A DNA stretch of 64,000 nt, from NCBI GenBank assembly GCA_001898035.1, contig MKRX01000002.1, forward strand, positions 1 to 64,000, read 5' to 3'. Positions within the stretch are counted from its first letter, which is position 1. Every line of letters begins with the position of its first letter. Position numbers and translations under genes: made by a program. The notes beneath the pieces are model-generated. The model searched no databases and was not told the origin of the DNA. It saw only the letters and a program-made list of their open reading frames with translations. This document shows, in pieces, positions 25,412 to 34,556 of the stretch. This stretch comes from Armatimonadetes bacterium 55-13 (lineage in GTDB: Bacteria; Armatimonadota; Fimbriimonadia; Fimbriimonadales; Fimbriimonadaceae).

Positions 25412-26002
25412 TTACGCTCGCGTCTTGCGACGGCGGGCGAATACGCCAGCAGCACCCAGCCCGAGGGCGAGCAAGGAGGCAGGCTCCGGCACGCATTTGG
25501 TTTTGATTTCTAGCGCCATGAGAGAAGGGGGTGCGGTCGATCCCGCAAAGATCGGGGCGCACGACCAATCTTCCCAGGAGGGATTGGGTCGAATGATAAT
25601 GATCTTCCAAAGTTCAAGGAACTGCTGACTCGAACCCGAGCTCTGAAAGGCTCGTTCCCCATCCTCGGTTGTGTAGTTAGGGCCTGCGTCGGCAGTGACC
25701 CATGGATTCGTCATGTCTTCTGGGTTGAAGCTGGAGTTCTGACGATTCAGGATGAGGTGAATCCAGAAGATCTTGTAGGGGTTGTTCCGGTTCACATTGA
25801 TCATGTGGCCCGTTTTGGTTGTGGGGTCGAACGTGTTTTCTGGGCTACTGGTTTGATCGACAATGAATTCGTTATCGGCCATGTGCCCGGCAAAATAGTG
25901 ATCGGGGTCGGCGGGAGGTGGAATTAGATCCTGGGCCAATACCTGACCCGCTACCAGCACTCCCAGCATCACGAAGATGTATTTAACCGAGTGACGCGTC
26001 AT
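25412..26002 (-). CDS. PEP-CTERM sorting domain protein, secreted
   Basis: The 196-residue protein has a signal peptide (VMLGVLVAGQVLAQ) and a C-terminal PEP-CTERM signal: VPEPASLLALGLGAAGVF, then RRRKTRA. The middle has no recognised domain. A GGAGGAAG site precedes the ATG. It is probably sorted by the same, unseen, exosortase as the protein at 519. Confidence 0.85.
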   Translation of the reverse strand: MTRHSVKYIFVMLGVLVAGQVLAQDLIPPPADPDHYFAGHMADNEFIVDQTSSPENTFDPTTKTGHMINVNRNNPYKIFWIHLILNRQNSSFNPEDMTNPWVTADAGPNYTTEDGERAFQSSGSSQQFLELWKIIIIRPNPSWEDWSCAPIFAGSTAPPSLMALEIKTKCVPEPASLLALGLGAAGVFARRRKTRA

Positions 26003-26255
26003 CCAACGCTTCCTCCTTCAAATCATGGGCTCCAAGTTGTGCCCGATGTCATGCGGCTAGGAAGGGATGAATGGCCCCACATTTCAGGCGAGTTTCCCTT
26101 CGTGAACCGGCTTTAGAGTGGATTAACGAAATAAAAATGCAAAGAGGCGATTTTAGAGGACATGTTTTGTATGACAGAGGGATGTCTAGTGAATTAGATA
26201 GTCCGGTTTAGATTGGTAGGATTTGGGGGTGGATGTTCGGGTTTGTTTTTCGGCA

Positions 26256-26546
26256 ATGGAATGGGAGTCGATCGGGACAGGGGCTCGCGGGAAGCGGGTT
26301 GAGATTGGCGGGAAGACGTTACGCCTTTTGGAGTTCACCGACGGATTTGTAGAGCCGGAGTGGTGCTTACGAGGGCATTGGGGAATGGTGCTAGAAGGGG
26401 AATTGCGCTTGAGAGTGGATGGTGCGGAGGTGGTTTATTCGCAAGGAGACGGGATTGCGCTTCCGGGAGGGCAAGCGACCCGGCATCGGCACCTTTCGGC
26501 TCACTCGCCGACGTTGCTCTTCTTAGTGGAGGAGATCGATCGTTAA
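26256..26546 (+). CDS. Small cupin domain protein
   Basis: The 96-residue protein folds as a single cupin: WGMVLEGELRLRVDG (motif 1 region) and QGDGIALPGGQATRHRH (motif 2 region). The metal-binding residues are only partly present. Start is set at the first ATG (26256); TTG or GTG codons upstream would add up to 11 residues. The function is unknown. Confidence 0.65.
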   Translation: MEWESIGTGARGKRVEIGGKTLRLLEFTDGFVEPEWCLRGHWGMVLEGELRLRVDGAEVVYSQGDGIALPGGQATRHRHLSAHSPTLLFLVEEIDR

Positions 26547-26638
26547 GCTTTTTGCCCATTTTCGACGAGTTATTGTCTTCCGGGACGCGTGGCATTACTT
26601 TGAGGCATAGTTTTGGTAAACTGCGAGCGGCGTTCGCC

Positions 26639-26660
26639 AGATCGGAGCGGATCTTTTTTT
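26639..26660 (+). terminator. Intrinsic terminator after the cupin gene or in the RNase leader
   Basis: AGATC and GATCT pair around GGAGCG and are followed by seven T. It is about 90 bp before the RNase E/G start, so it could end the cupin transcript or act as an attenuator for the RNase gene. A second hairpin (TGGCC-TGG-GGCCA, 26708-26720) lies close to the start codon. Confidence 0.5.
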
Positions 26661-26746
26661 GACCTGTCTCGCGGAGATCTGAAGTGAGCGACTTTAATCG
26701 AATTCACTGGCCTGGGGCCAGGCAACATCAACGAATTTAGAACCTA

Positions 26747-28558
26747 ATGGCATCAAACCAAGGCAGAGGTCGGCGACCTACTTCTCGTCGATCCGTTCGA
26801 AAAACCGCCCCGAGCGCGGCGAACGGAGCTCGCAACGTCGAAATCATCGTCAACGTGTCCAACCGCGAAACTCGAATCGCGATGTTGGAAGATGGTCAGC
26901 TTATGGAGTACCGCGTTGAGCGGGAAGAGCGGGTCGTCGGTTCCATTTTTAAAGGCATTGTGCAGAACGTGCTTCCAGGTATGGATGCTGCCTTTGTGGA
27001 CATTGGACTTGAGCGCAATGCGTTTCTCTACGTTGCGGACATTATTCCGGACGAGGGGATTGGGGACAACAGTCCAGCCTCTTTGAAACGTAGTGAATTG
27101 CGGCGCCGAAAGATCAAGGATCTATTGAAGTCGGGGCAGCAGGTGATGGTTCAGGTCACTAAGGGCCCCCGGGGAACGAAAGGCGCTCGCGTCTCGACTC
27201 GAATTGCGCTTCCTGGTCGCTACGTAGTGCTCTTGCCGGAAGCAAATAATGTTGGAGTGAGCCGCAAGATCGAGGATCGGTCTGAGCGGGAGCGACTTCG
27301 CAAGTTGGGCGACAAGATCGTTCCGGATGGGTTTGGCTTGATTCTGCGAACGGAGTGCGAGGGCCGCACGGAAGGGGAACTTCGAGCCGATATCACCTAC
27401 ATTCAGGGATTGTGGGCCGACGTGATGAAGACGGCAAAGCGGTTGCGGGCGCCTGCCTGTGTTCACAAAGATCAGACGCTCCTATTCCGAACCGTGCGCG
27501 ATATGTTTGGTGAGGAGATCAACCGCATGGTGATCGACGATCCGGATGAGTACGAAAAAGTTCACTTGATGGCGGGCATGGTGGCGCCCGCGATGCGCGA
27601 GAAGATCTACCTTTACGATCAAGACGTTCCGATCTTCGACCACTTTGGGATCGAGAAAGAACTCGATCGATTGCTGCAACATAAGGTGCCGCTTAAGTCG
27701 GGCGGTTCGTTGGTTATCGACGAGATGGAAGCTTTGACGGCCATCGACGTCAATACCGGTAAGCACGTGGGGACGACGTCGCTCAACGAAACGATTCTGA
27801 AATCGAACCTAGAAGCGGCTGACGAAGCGCTCCGTCAGCTTCGGCTTCGAGACATGGGCGGCATTATCGTCGTGGACTTTATCGACATGGAGTCGGCCGA
27901 GGACAAGAAAAAGGTTTTGACTCACTTCTCGGATGGACTGGCTCGCGACCGCGCTCGGACACGAGTTGGACGAATCTCTTCGCTGGGCCTGGTTGAGATT
28001 ACGAGAAAGCGAACGGGTGAGTCCGTTACGCAGGAGATCACCGAGATCTGCCCGATGTGCGAAGGCGTGGGACGTATTTCTTCCAAGGAGACGGTTAGCC
28101 TCTGGATTGAGCGAGATATGTGGCGCAAGATTGGCGACCCGGGGAATGCGTTCTTGGTGGAGTGTCATCCTTCGGTCGTCGAGGCGCTTATTGGCTTGGA
28201 TGGCGAGAACGTAGAGGAACTCGAGCACGAGATGCGTCGCGGCGTCTACATTCGGGCGAATTTCGACATGGAGTACGAGGAATACGAGATCACCTCGGGG
28301 ACCATCGAAGAGTTTGATCGCGAGTATATGGGTTTCCGACGCGCCCAGGTATTGGAGTGCAACGTCCGACGGTCTGCATTCGAGAATGCGACGAAGATTG
28401 TGGGATGGACGGATGGCGGCTATTACATCGAATTGATTGATGGGGCCGACTTCATCGGGCATCGCGCCAAGGTTTGTCTGCAGGACATTCGAAGGTCTTA
28501 CGCAGTGGCCGACGTTATTTTGCCGGGTGTGCCCACCACCTCGCGCTCCCTCACTTAG
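26747..28558 (+). CDS. rng: Ribonuclease E/G family endoribonuclease
   Basis: The 603-residue protein matches the catalytic half of RNase E/G, which cuts single-stranded RNA in rRNA maturation and mRNA decay. It has an S1 domain (about 60-150, VGSIFKGIVQNVLPGMDAAF), the RNase-H-like core with the two catalytic Asp sites (AIDVNTGKHVG and VVDFIDM), and the Zn-link CPMCEGVGR. The end has an OB-like segment (YYIELIDGADFIGHRAKV) that resembles a TRAM domain. There is no long C-terminal degradosome scaffold. A basic N-terminal tail (GRGRRPTSRRS) may bind RNA. Confidence 0.95.
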   Translation: MASNQGRGRRPTSRRSVRKTAPSAANGARNVEIIVNVSNRETRIAMLEDGQLMEYRVEREERVVGSIFKGIVQNVLPGMDAAFVDIGLERNAFLYVADIIPDEGIGDNSPASLKRSELRRRKIKDLLKSGQQVMVQVTKGPRGTKGARVSTRIALPGRYVVLLPEANNVGVSRKIEDRSERERLRKLGDKIVPDGFGLILRTECEGRTEGELRADITYIQGLWADVMKTAKRLRAPACVHKDQTLLFRTVRDMFGEEINRMVIDDPDEYEKVHLMAGMVAPAMREKIYLYDQDVPIFDHFGIEKELDRLLQHKVPLKSGGSLVIDEMEALTAIDVNTGKHVGTTSLNETILKSNLEAADEALRQLRLRDMGGIIVVDFIDMESAEDKKKVLTHFSDGLARDRARTRVGRISSLGLVEITRKRTGESVTQEITEICPMCEGVGRISSKETVSLWIERDMWRKIGDPGNAFLVECHPSVVEALIGLDGENVEELEHEMRRGVYIRANFDMEYEEYEITSGTIEEFDREYMGFRRAQVLECNVRRSAFENATKIVGWTDGGYYIELIDGADFIGHRAKVCLQDIRRSYAVADVILPGVPTTSRSLT

Positions 28559-28579
28559 GGGTTTGGCGGTATTAGGTGA

Positions 28580-28617
28580 AAAGGGACAGCCGGTGGTTGT
28601 CCCTTTTTCTTATTATT
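28580..28617 (+). terminator. Strong intrinsic terminator of rng
   Basis: AAAGGGACA and TGTCCCTTT form a 9-bp stem followed by a T-rich tail, 21 bp after the stop codon. Confidence 0.88.
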
Positions 28618-28649
28618 TGGAAACTTGTCGGCGCTGAAATTACGTCATC

Positions 28650-29147
28650 ATGGCAATTGTCATGAACGCGCGTAAGGAAGGGCAAATCGCGACGCTGTTG
28701 ATGTTAGGGGTCGGGGCCATCATTGTTGGGGTTCTGGTCTTTATGTTTGCGATCGTCATTGGAATGAGGGTTAGTGGCAGCGGAGGCATGATTCTAATGG
28801 CGCTGGGGCCGATTTTGGTGGTTGCCGGCGTGGTGATGGCGGGAATTGGGGTGGCCTCAGGACACTCGGTTAATCGCGCGGCAACGAACGCTGCGGTCGT
28901 CAATTTGGAGAACTGCTATGTCGTAGCCAGATTTGGGATCAATGAAACGGGGGAGATGCTGTTTAACGACTACGACTGGGATCTGCCTCGCATGCGCTAT
29001 TACGTTCGGCTGAAGATGCCTAATGGGTTGGATGAAGAGTTCGAATGCTCCTACGAACTTCTTTCTCAAGTTGGGGAGGGAATGGTAGGAAACGTTCAGG
29101 TTAAGGGCCGTTGGTTGGGCTCATTTACGCCCGTTCCGCGGGTTTAG
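28650..29147 (+). CDS. Small membrane protein of unknown family
   Basis: The 165-residue protein has two hydrophobic helices (about 13-38 and 45-68) and a cytoplasmic-or-periplasmic beta-rich C-terminal domain with YYVRLKMPNGLDEEFECS, which resembles the small soluble domain of DUF3592-like proteins. I do not recognise it with certainty. An ATG four codons later could be the real start. Confidence 0.65.
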   Translation: MAIVMNARKEGQIATLLMLGVGAIIVGVLVFMFAIVIGMRVSGSGGMILMALGPILVVAGVVMAGIGVASGHSVNRAATNAAVVNLENCYVVARFGINETGEMLFNDYDWDLPRMRYYVRLKMPNGLDEEFECSYELLSQVGEGMVGNVQVKGRWLGSFTPVPRV

Positions 29148-29189
29148 GTTTCTATCTCGGGTGAACGAGGGGTAAACAGTCCTGCACCT

Positions 29190-29912
29190 ATGGACATTGT
29201 TGCGATTGGGGGTGGGAGCGTTTCCCTCGGCGAAACGGCAGAAATTGACCGCGTTTTGATCGGTCTGGCGGGGAAAGAGCGGCCGCGAGTTCTCTTTGTG
29301 CCAACGGCTAGCGGGGACGATCCAGATTATGTAAGGGACTTTTCTCGGGCCTACGAGGGTTTGGGATGCGAGGTGGATTCGCTCTGTCTTTATTCAGGCG
29401 ACGATCCTCAGAAGATTTTGGCGGCGGACGCGATCTACGTTGGCGGAGGGAATACGAAGCGGATGATTGCGACTTGGAAGGAACTTGGGGTGGATAGGCT
29501 ACTTCGCGATCATCTGAATCAAGGCAAACCGGCTGGGGGCCTGAGCGCGGGCTCAATTTGCTGGTTTCGAGTGGGAAATAGCGATTGGCCGATTCACGAA
29601 GGGGTTGAGGGGGTTAATACGGCACGGTTGGATGCCTTGGGGTTCGTCGATCTGGTCCTTTGCCCTCATACCAAGAACGAGGAGTTTCGCTTGAGTGAGT
29701 TTCGCGAAATGATGAAGGGAGAATTGGGGGCAGGAATTGGCTTGGACGATGGCTGCGCGATTTGGGTAAAGGACGATACCTATCGTATCCTTGCTTCTCT
29801 CCCTGGCTCGGTGGCGCATCACATCGAGTGGATCGATGGTGATCTTCATGAGCGGGTTTTAGAGCCGCATGAGGATTTTCGGCCGTTGACCGAGGTGATG
29901 GGCGTCCGATAA
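29190..29912 (+). CDS. Peptidase E-like protein (family S51)
   Basis: The 240-residue protein is a glutaminase-like fold serine peptidase related to aspartyl dipeptidase PepE and cyanophycinase: IGGGSVSLG at the start, IYVGGGNTKRM, and the catalytic Ser in GGLSAGSICWF. Its exact substrate is unknown. Only 42 bp separate it from the previous gene. Confidence 0.9.
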   Translation: MDIVAIGGGSVSLGETAEIDRVLIGLAGKERPRVLFVPTASGDDPDYVRDFSRAYEGLGCEVDSLCLYSGDDPQKILAADAIYVGGGNTKRMIATWKELGVDRLLRDHLNQGKPAGGLSAGSICWFRVGNSDWPIHEGVEGVNTARLDALGFVDLVLCPHTKNEEFRLSEFREMMKGELGAGIGLDDGCAIWVKDDTYRILASLPGSVAHHIEWIDGDLHERVLEPHEDFRPLTEVMGVR

Positions 29913-29982
29913 CTGGTTTTAGGTTTTTGGGAGAAATTGGGTTGGTTCTTAACTTGGGGAGAAATATGGCTTTGAGGGAGTC

Positions 29983-29988
29983 TATAAT
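29983..29988 (+). promoter_or_regulatory. -10 box, probable leaderless transcript
   Basis: TATAAT lies 8 nt before the ATG at 29997, so transcription would start at or next to the start codon. There is no ribosome binding site between. A -35 element at standard distance was not found. Confidence 0.5.
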
Positions 29989-29996
29989 CGCGTAGC

Positions 29997-30605
29997 ATGG
30001 CGGACGTCGCTGAGATCTGGGCTAAGTCGCTTCCTGTAATCAAGCAGGGGGTGACGGGTGTGGGTATTTGGACGGCCCTCAACACTTGCAAACCTTTGCT
30101 TGTCGAAAACGGCATGTTCGTGCTGGGGTTGCCCCATGAAGACAGCGAGCTTGCCGGTCACTTAAAGCTTGCGTCTACCAAGCGATTGATCGAGCAGACG
30201 ATCGCGCCCTACTTCGACGGGCCAATGACGCTTCGCGTTATCGAGGGTACGACTCTTGCCGACTGGGACCTAGAGAAGCGTCGCGATGCAGAAAAGCAGC
30301 GACTCAATCAGCAGTCGATGGAGAAGCTCCGGGCGGAGTTACAGGCTCGGTCCAGTTGGGATCAGATTTACGATCAACTGAGTCGTAAGTATGCGGCGGT
30401 ATCAAACAAGTCCCTGCCTCAGAATCGGGCTCGATTCTTCGAAGAGGGAGTCGAGCTGATTGCGGAAGCTCGGAAGGGGCAGACAAGCTTCGACGACCTG
30501 GGCGAGCGTAATTTTGCCAGGTGTCTGGAGCGGTTGGCCCAGTACGCTGAGATCCCCAGCGCGTTGGTCGCTCGCGAAGTATTGCAAAGGGCCGGCGAGA
30601 TTTAA
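29997..30605 (+). CDS. DnaA domain I-like protein
   Basis: The first 85 residues resemble DnaA N-terminal domain I: IWAKSLPVIKQGVTGVGIWTA, then strands, LGLPHEDSELAGHLK and a final VIEG strand. The rest is a helical region with a coiled-coil-like RRDAEKQRLNQQSMEKLR. There is no AAA+ or DNA-binding domain IV, so it is not DnaA. It might bind DnaA partners or helicase, or use the fold for another protein contact. Its stop overlaps the start of the MBL gene by one base (TAATG). Confidence 0.7.
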   Translation: MADVAEIWAKSLPVIKQGVTGVGIWTALNTCKPLLVENGMFVLGLPHEDSELAGHLKLASTKRLIEQTIAPYFDGPMTLRVIEGTTLADWDLEKRRDAEKQRLNQQSMEKLRAELQARSSWDQIYDQLSRKYAAVSNKSLPQNRARFFEEGVELIAEARKGQTSFDDLGERNFARCLERLAQYAEIPSALVAREVLQRAGEI

Positions 30606-31366
30606 TGCCGACGGCGGTGGTCCTTGGCTCGGGCACCAGTAACGGGGTGCCGATGCTGGGGGTGAAGTATCCACCGGAGTATTTGGCGGAACCCAAGAAT
30701 CATCGAACGCGGGCTTCGATCATCTTGTTGGGGGATGGCGCCAATTTCCTTGTCGATTGTGCCCCAGAACTTCGGCTGCAAATGACGCGCGAGGGCCTTT
30801 ACGAAATTGATGGCGTGCTTATCACGCATACCCACGCCGATCACGTGATGGGGATGGACGACTTGCGGTCCATTTGCATTCGGACGCGTCGTCCGATGCC
30901 GGTTTATGCCTATGAGCAGTACCAGGCGGACATCAAGCGCATTTTTCCCTATGCGTTTATGGAGTTTCCTCCCGGGGTGGAAGTGCCGCGTTTCCATTTA
31001 GCGGATGTCCCGGATGAGATGGAAATAGGAGGCATGCGCATTCAGTTCATGGAGGTCCGGCACGGAAAGATTCCGGTGACTTCATTGAGGGTAAACGACT
31101 TTGCCTACGTGACGGACGTCAGCGAGATCCCTTCGTCGGCATGGGGCAAGCTTCAGGGCCTGGAGACTTTGGTGCTGGACGCTGTCCGCTATGAGCCACA
31201 CCCCAACCATTTTCATTTCGCCCGCGCCTTGGAAGTGGTGCAGGAACTTCGACCTAAGCAGGCCTATTTTACGCACCTTAGTCACGACTATGACCATTAC
31301 AAAACGAGCGCGGAATTGCCAGCGGGAGTGGCACTGGCTTATGACGGGCTCAGGATTGAATTTTAG
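30605..31366 (+). CDS. MBL-fold metallo-hydrolase (PhnP-like)
   Basis: The 253-residue protein has a metallo-beta-lactamase fold: GSGTSNGVPMLG at the start (as in PhnP), the metal site THTHADHVMG, and further His in RHGKIP, VTDVSE and THLSHD. PhnP hydrolyses cyclic phosphodiesters; related proteins act as general phosphodiesterases. It is coupled to the DnaA-domain-like gene by TAATG. Confidence 0.9.
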   Translation: MPTAVVLGSGTSNGVPMLGVKYPPEYLAEPKNHRTRASIILLGDGANFLVDCAPELRLQMTREGLYEIDGVLITHTHADHVMGMDDLRSICIRTRRPMPVYAYEQYQADIKRIFPYAFMEFPPGVEVPRFHLADVPDEMEIGGMRIQFMEVRHGKIPVTSLRVNDFAYVTDVSEIPSSAWGKLQGLETLVLDAVRYEPHPNHFHFARALEVVQELRPKQAYFTHLSHDYDHYKTSAELPAGVALAYDGLRIEF

Positions 31367-31526
31367 TCGCGAGAGCAGCGGGCGGGGCAAAATTAGTGAC
31401 TTTCGCACACTGTTTTAGGTTTACACGCTCAAAAACCTCGCAAAAAACACGAAGATTGTCTAAGAACTTTCATTATTTCGACCACCATATAGGGTGGGCC
31501 TAAGGGCTAGGAGGATTACGGGCTGT

Positions 31527-31757
31527 ATGCCATTTGTCGTCGGTGGAATTGCTGCAATGGTTGCACTGGCGGGAGGTGTGCTTGCGCACGTTGACCCTGT
31601 CACCAGTGTGACGCGAGCGTTGCTGGCATTTTTACTGGGATGGATAGGTGGTCAAGTGTGGCACGTAGTTCTTACGGTTGTGGGCCAAAGCAGTCGAGAG
31701 GAAAGCGAAAGCGAAGAATCCGAGCAGGCTTTGGACGAACATCAACCGGCGGCCTAA
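31527..31757 (+). CDS. Small membrane protein upstream of sigma factor
   Basis: From the ATG at 31527 this is a 76-residue protein with two hydrophobic helices (VVGGIAAMVALAGGVLA and a second near 30-50) and a Glu/Ser-rich tail. An AGGAGG site is 12 nt before. It is 33 bp ahead of the FliA/WhiG-type sigma gene and likely cotranscribed. The function is unknown; flagellar or secretion operons often have such small proteins. Confidence 0.6.
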   Translation: MPFVVGGIAAMVALAGGVLAHVDPVTSVTRALLAFLLGWIGGQVWHVVLTVVGQSSREESESEESEQALDEHQPAA

Positions 31758-31790
31758 TTAAATCGAGGGAAGGGCTCAGAAGGAAATCTA

Positions 31791-32570
31791 ATGCCGCTGT
31801 CACCAGAGCAATTGAACCGAGCGTGGAGAGAGTTCAAAGTAGAAGGACATCCAACCGCGCGCGTTGAGTTGATAAATCACTATTCATATCTCGTTAAGAT
31901 CACAGCGGGAAGGCTTGTCACCAGTTTGCCTGGCGGCCTCGATCGAGAAGATCTCGTAGGCGCAGGCGTCATTGGATTGATCAAGAGCGTCGATCAATTC
32001 GATCCAAGCCGAGACGTTAAGTTTGAGACCTATGCGATCGCGTTGATTCGCGGCGCTATCTTGGAAATGCTGCGGGATGAGGACTGGGTGCCTCGTTCTA
32101 TTCGCGAAAAGCTCAAGGCTTTGGACAAAGCGATGTCAGCATTAGAGACCCGAATGGGGCGTCCGGCCAATGAAACGGAAGTGGCCGAGTTCATGGGGAT
32201 ATCGACCGCCGAAGTCAGCGAGTTGATGGTCCGCATGGGACGCACGAACATCTACTCTCTAGACGATATTTTGGGTACCGGAGACAGCGACGATCAGATT
32301 TCCTTTGTCGACATCTTGGTCGATGAGAATTCCAGTCCTAGTGGCGAGGTTGAAGGCAAAGAAATTCGCCGAATTCTGGCGTCGGGCGTCGACAAGCTTC
32401 CAGATCGCGAGCGCTTGGTCGTTGCGCTGTATTACTTTGAGGGTTTGACTTTTAAGGAGATTGGTCGCGTGCTTGGCGTTTCTGAGTCGCGCGTTTACCA
32501 ACTTCATACTCAGGCGATGACTCGTCTACGCAATTTCATGAAGCAGGAGGGGGCGGTCCCGGCACGATAA
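31791..32570 (+). CDS. FliA/WhiG-type alternative sigma factor (sigma-28)
   Basis: The 259-residue protein has sigma-70 region 2 (about 25-95, INHYSYLVKITAGRL, DLVGAGVIGLIKSVDQFDP), region 3 (about 105-160) and region 4 (about 205-255, LPDRERLVVALYYFEGLTFKEIGRVLGVSESRVYQ). The closest group is FliA/WhiG. In this group the sigma serves motility, chemotaxis or development. It lies between a small membrane protein and a small hydrophilic protein. Confidence 0.92.
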   Translation: MPLSPEQLNRAWREFKVEGHPTARVELINHYSYLVKITAGRLVTSLPGGLDREDLVGAGVIGLIKSVDQFDPSRDVKFETYAIALIRGAILEMLRDEDWVPRSIREKLKALDKAMSALETRMGRPANETEVAEFMGISTAEVSELMVRMGRTNIYSLDDILGTGDSDDQISFVDILVDENSSPSGEVEGKEIRRILASGVDKLPDRERLVVALYYFEGLTFKEIGRVLGVSESRVYQLHTQAMTRLRNFMKQEGAVPAR

Positions 32571-32588
32571 AGGACGCCTTTTGGGGCG

Positions 32589-32819
32589 ATGGGCGAAGTC
32601 GATCGAATCCATCCCGTCACACCTGCTGCATTACAGCCGCACCTGGGGGCAAACGTCCAGATGCGGAAGGAGGGCCAGCACCAGCAGCACGAGCACGAGC
32701 GTGAGCGGAGCGATGTGTTGGAACTCCATACCAACGAGGAAGAGGACGCGACGCCTCTTCAAGAAGTCCACCTCACCGTGGATGACGAACCAGAGCATGG
32801 GCTGGATTTAACGGCCTAG
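32589..32819 (+). CDS. Small hydrophilic protein downstream of sigma factor
   Basis: This 76-residue protein is rich in His, Glu and Asp (HQQHEHERERSD and EEEDATPLQEVH) and starts MGEVDRIHPVTPAA. I do not recognise it. The start at 32589 is 18 bp after the sigma gene and the reading frame is open in the gap. It could be disordered. A second, overlapping frame at 32581-32811 is less likely. Confidence 0.5.
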   Translation: MGEVDRIHPVTPAALQPHLGANVQMRKEGQHQQHEHERERSDVLELHTNEEEDATPLQEVHLTVDDEPEHGLDLTA

Positions 32820-32914
32820 TCTGGCACGATTCTTGAGTCTCCGTTGTTCTTAAAGAATCGAGGAACCTACTTTTGGCTACGGTATCCTCTCTTTACGGCA
32901 ATTAAGGAGACAAT

Positions 32915-33985
32915 TTGATTAGAAAATCCCTATTTGGACTTGGCTTGGCGGCACTGGCCGTCACGGGATGCAGCCGCGGTTCCGACGACGTATTAGCCGT
33001 CGTCGATGGCGAGAGCATTCCGATGAGCACCTACCATAAGAAGCTTGAAATGAAGAATTCTGTGGTGGCTCTGGTCGATCCTTCCCGACTTAACGTCGAT
33101 CCGGCAAGCGGTCAGATTATGCGGCAGCTCACCGAAGTGTCCATCGATCCAAGCTATCGACTGGGTGTGCAAGCTCTTCGCGACTGTATCAACGAAGTCA
33201 TTGCGCGACATGTGGCCAAGGACGAGGGAGTCTATCCGACGAAGGATCAGATCGAAGCAGAAATTAAGTTCCAGCAGAGCCGCAAGCCCAAGTACGTTCA
33301 AGACCTTTCGGACGCGGGTCTTTCGACGGAAGATATTCGCGACATGTTAGGGCTTCAGATGGCAACGATGAACCTTTGGAGCAAAGGCGTTAACGTATCG
33401 AAGGAAGAAGTCGATCAATTCATCAAAGAGAACCCGGATCGATTCCGAGAGCCAGAACAAGCCGCCCTCCTTATGATTGAGGTAGACGATCCGAAGAAGA
33501 AGGATCTGGCGGACAAAGAATTGAAGGAAGGCCAGTTCTTTAAGACCGTTGCGCAGCACTATAGCGTTCAGCGCGATGGAAAGTCGAACGACTTTCGATT
33601 CCCAGAGACGGTGGTGGACCGATTCCCACCGGCGTTGAAGGCGTTGATTGCGAAGACCAACGAGTTTGGGACGACCGACTGGCAGTTCGATAAGCCCTCC
33701 AACCACTGGGTGAAGTTCTACGTGGAGCGAAAGGTTAAGTCCAAGATGATCAACATCGACGACTACGTTCGCGAAATGATTCGACGAGACCTCTTGCTCA
33801 ACAAGGGCATGAAGTCGAACGATGTGAACAAGCGCTTGGCGGATAAGCTGAAGGGCAGCAAGATCGAAGTTAAGGTCAAGTACCTGGAAGGACCGTGGAA
33901 GAAGCTGTACGATTCGCTTACGGCCAAGAACCCGGGGTCGAATCCGGCGGCAACGCCCGATACCGGCGCTCCAGCGACGAAGTAG
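32915..33985 (+). CDS. SurA/PrsA-like peptidyl-prolyl isomerase lipoprotein
   Basis: The 356-residue protein starts at TTG after AAGGAGA and has a lipoprotein signal with lipobox LAVTGC (Cys at residue 19). It has a SurA N-terminal helical domain (about 28-140, VLAVVDGESIPMSTYHKKLE) and a degenerate parvulin-like region (about 175-270). It probably folds exported proteins in the periplasm or outer membrane face. An intrinsic terminator follows. Confidence 0.85.
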   Translation: MIRKSLFGLGLAALAVTGCSRGSDDVLAVVDGESIPMSTYHKKLEMKNSVVALVDPSRLNVDPASGQIMRQLTEVSIDPSYRLGVQALRDCINEVIARHVAKDEGVYPTKDQIEAEIKFQQSRKPKYVQDLSDAGLSTEDIRDMLGLQMATMNLWSKGVNVSKEEVDQFIKENPDRFREPEQAALLMIEVDDPKKKDLADKELKEGQFFKTVAQHYSVQRDGKSNDFRFPETVVDRFPPALKALIAKTNEFGTTDWQFDKPSNHWVKFYVERKVKSKMINIDDYVREMIRRDLLLNKGMKSNDVNKRLADKLKGSKIEVKVKYLEGPWKKLYDSLTAKNPGSNPAATPDTGAPATK

Positions 33986-33993
33986 TCATCCAC

Positions 33994-34035
33994 GAAAAAG
34001 CTCCCGAGCAAATGCTCGGGGGCTTTTTCGTTTTT
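33994..34035 (+). terminator. Strong intrinsic terminator of the lipoprotein gene
   Basis: GAAAAAGCTCCCGAGCA and TGCTCGGGGGCTTTTTC pair around AA, followed by GTTTTT. It is 9 bp after the stop. Confidence 0.9.
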
Positions 34036-34053
34036 GTGAAGTTCAAAGGCAAC

Positions 34054-34086
34054 AAAAAGCCCCCGAGAGATCATCTCTCGGGGGCT
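34054..34086 (-). terminator. Strong intrinsic terminator of the minus-strand gene at 34103
   Basis: On the minus strand AGCCCCCGAGAGA pairs with TCTCTCGGGGGCT, followed by TTTTT. It faces the plus-strand terminator at 33994, so the two convergent units end back to back. Confidence 0.88.
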
Positions 34087-34102
34087 AGAATTCGGTTCAA
34101 GT

Positions 34103-34414
34103 TTAGACGCTGACTTTGTACATCTGGTGCAGACGTTCACTGAGCATTTTGCATTGCTCTTCTGTGAATTCGTCGGTGAGGATGTATTGCTTCATGTCCT
34201 CTTCGATATTCTCAAAGCGGGGCGAAGCCCAGCAACCGAGCGGAGGCTTGCTTGAGTCGAGTTTGGTAAGGGTGAGACGAATCTCGTTCCCAGCGTCGAC
34301 GCCTGCGAGTCCGTGCTTGACGAGATCCTGAATCGAGGTGTAAACGCCCGTGACCTGGGAATGCCCGGTCTGAGCTACCTCTTCCACGACCCAGTAGAGT
34401 CTTCGAAACATCAT
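34103..34414 (-). CDS. Unknown small protein
   Basis: The 103-residue protein (starts MMFRRLYWVVEE) has no signal peptide or membrane helix and no domain that I recognise. An AGGAG site lies upstream of its start and a strong intrinsic terminator follows it. It shares direction with speE but has its own terminator. Confidence 0.72.
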   Translation of the reverse strand: MMFRRLYWVVEEVAQTGHSQVTGVYTSIQDLVKHGLAGVDAGNEIRLTLTKLDSSKPPLGCWASPRFENIEEDMKQYILTDEFTEEQCKMLSERLHQMYKVSV

Positions 34415-34556
34415 TGTTTATAAGGTCTCCTAGCTTTGTCGCCGAGTCCCATTGCTGAGGCTAGACGCATCACTGAAATACAGTTTTGCACTTTTTGGAC
34501 GGCATAGACCGTGCCAGTAGTTCCTTTTAACCTAAGAAACGCAAGGAATCACGCCT

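Noticed and set aside
32581-32811. Alternative 76-codon frame after the sigma gene
   Set aside because: It overlaps the 32589 frame almost fully and has Arg/Ser-rich shadow composition; the acidic frame is more plausible.
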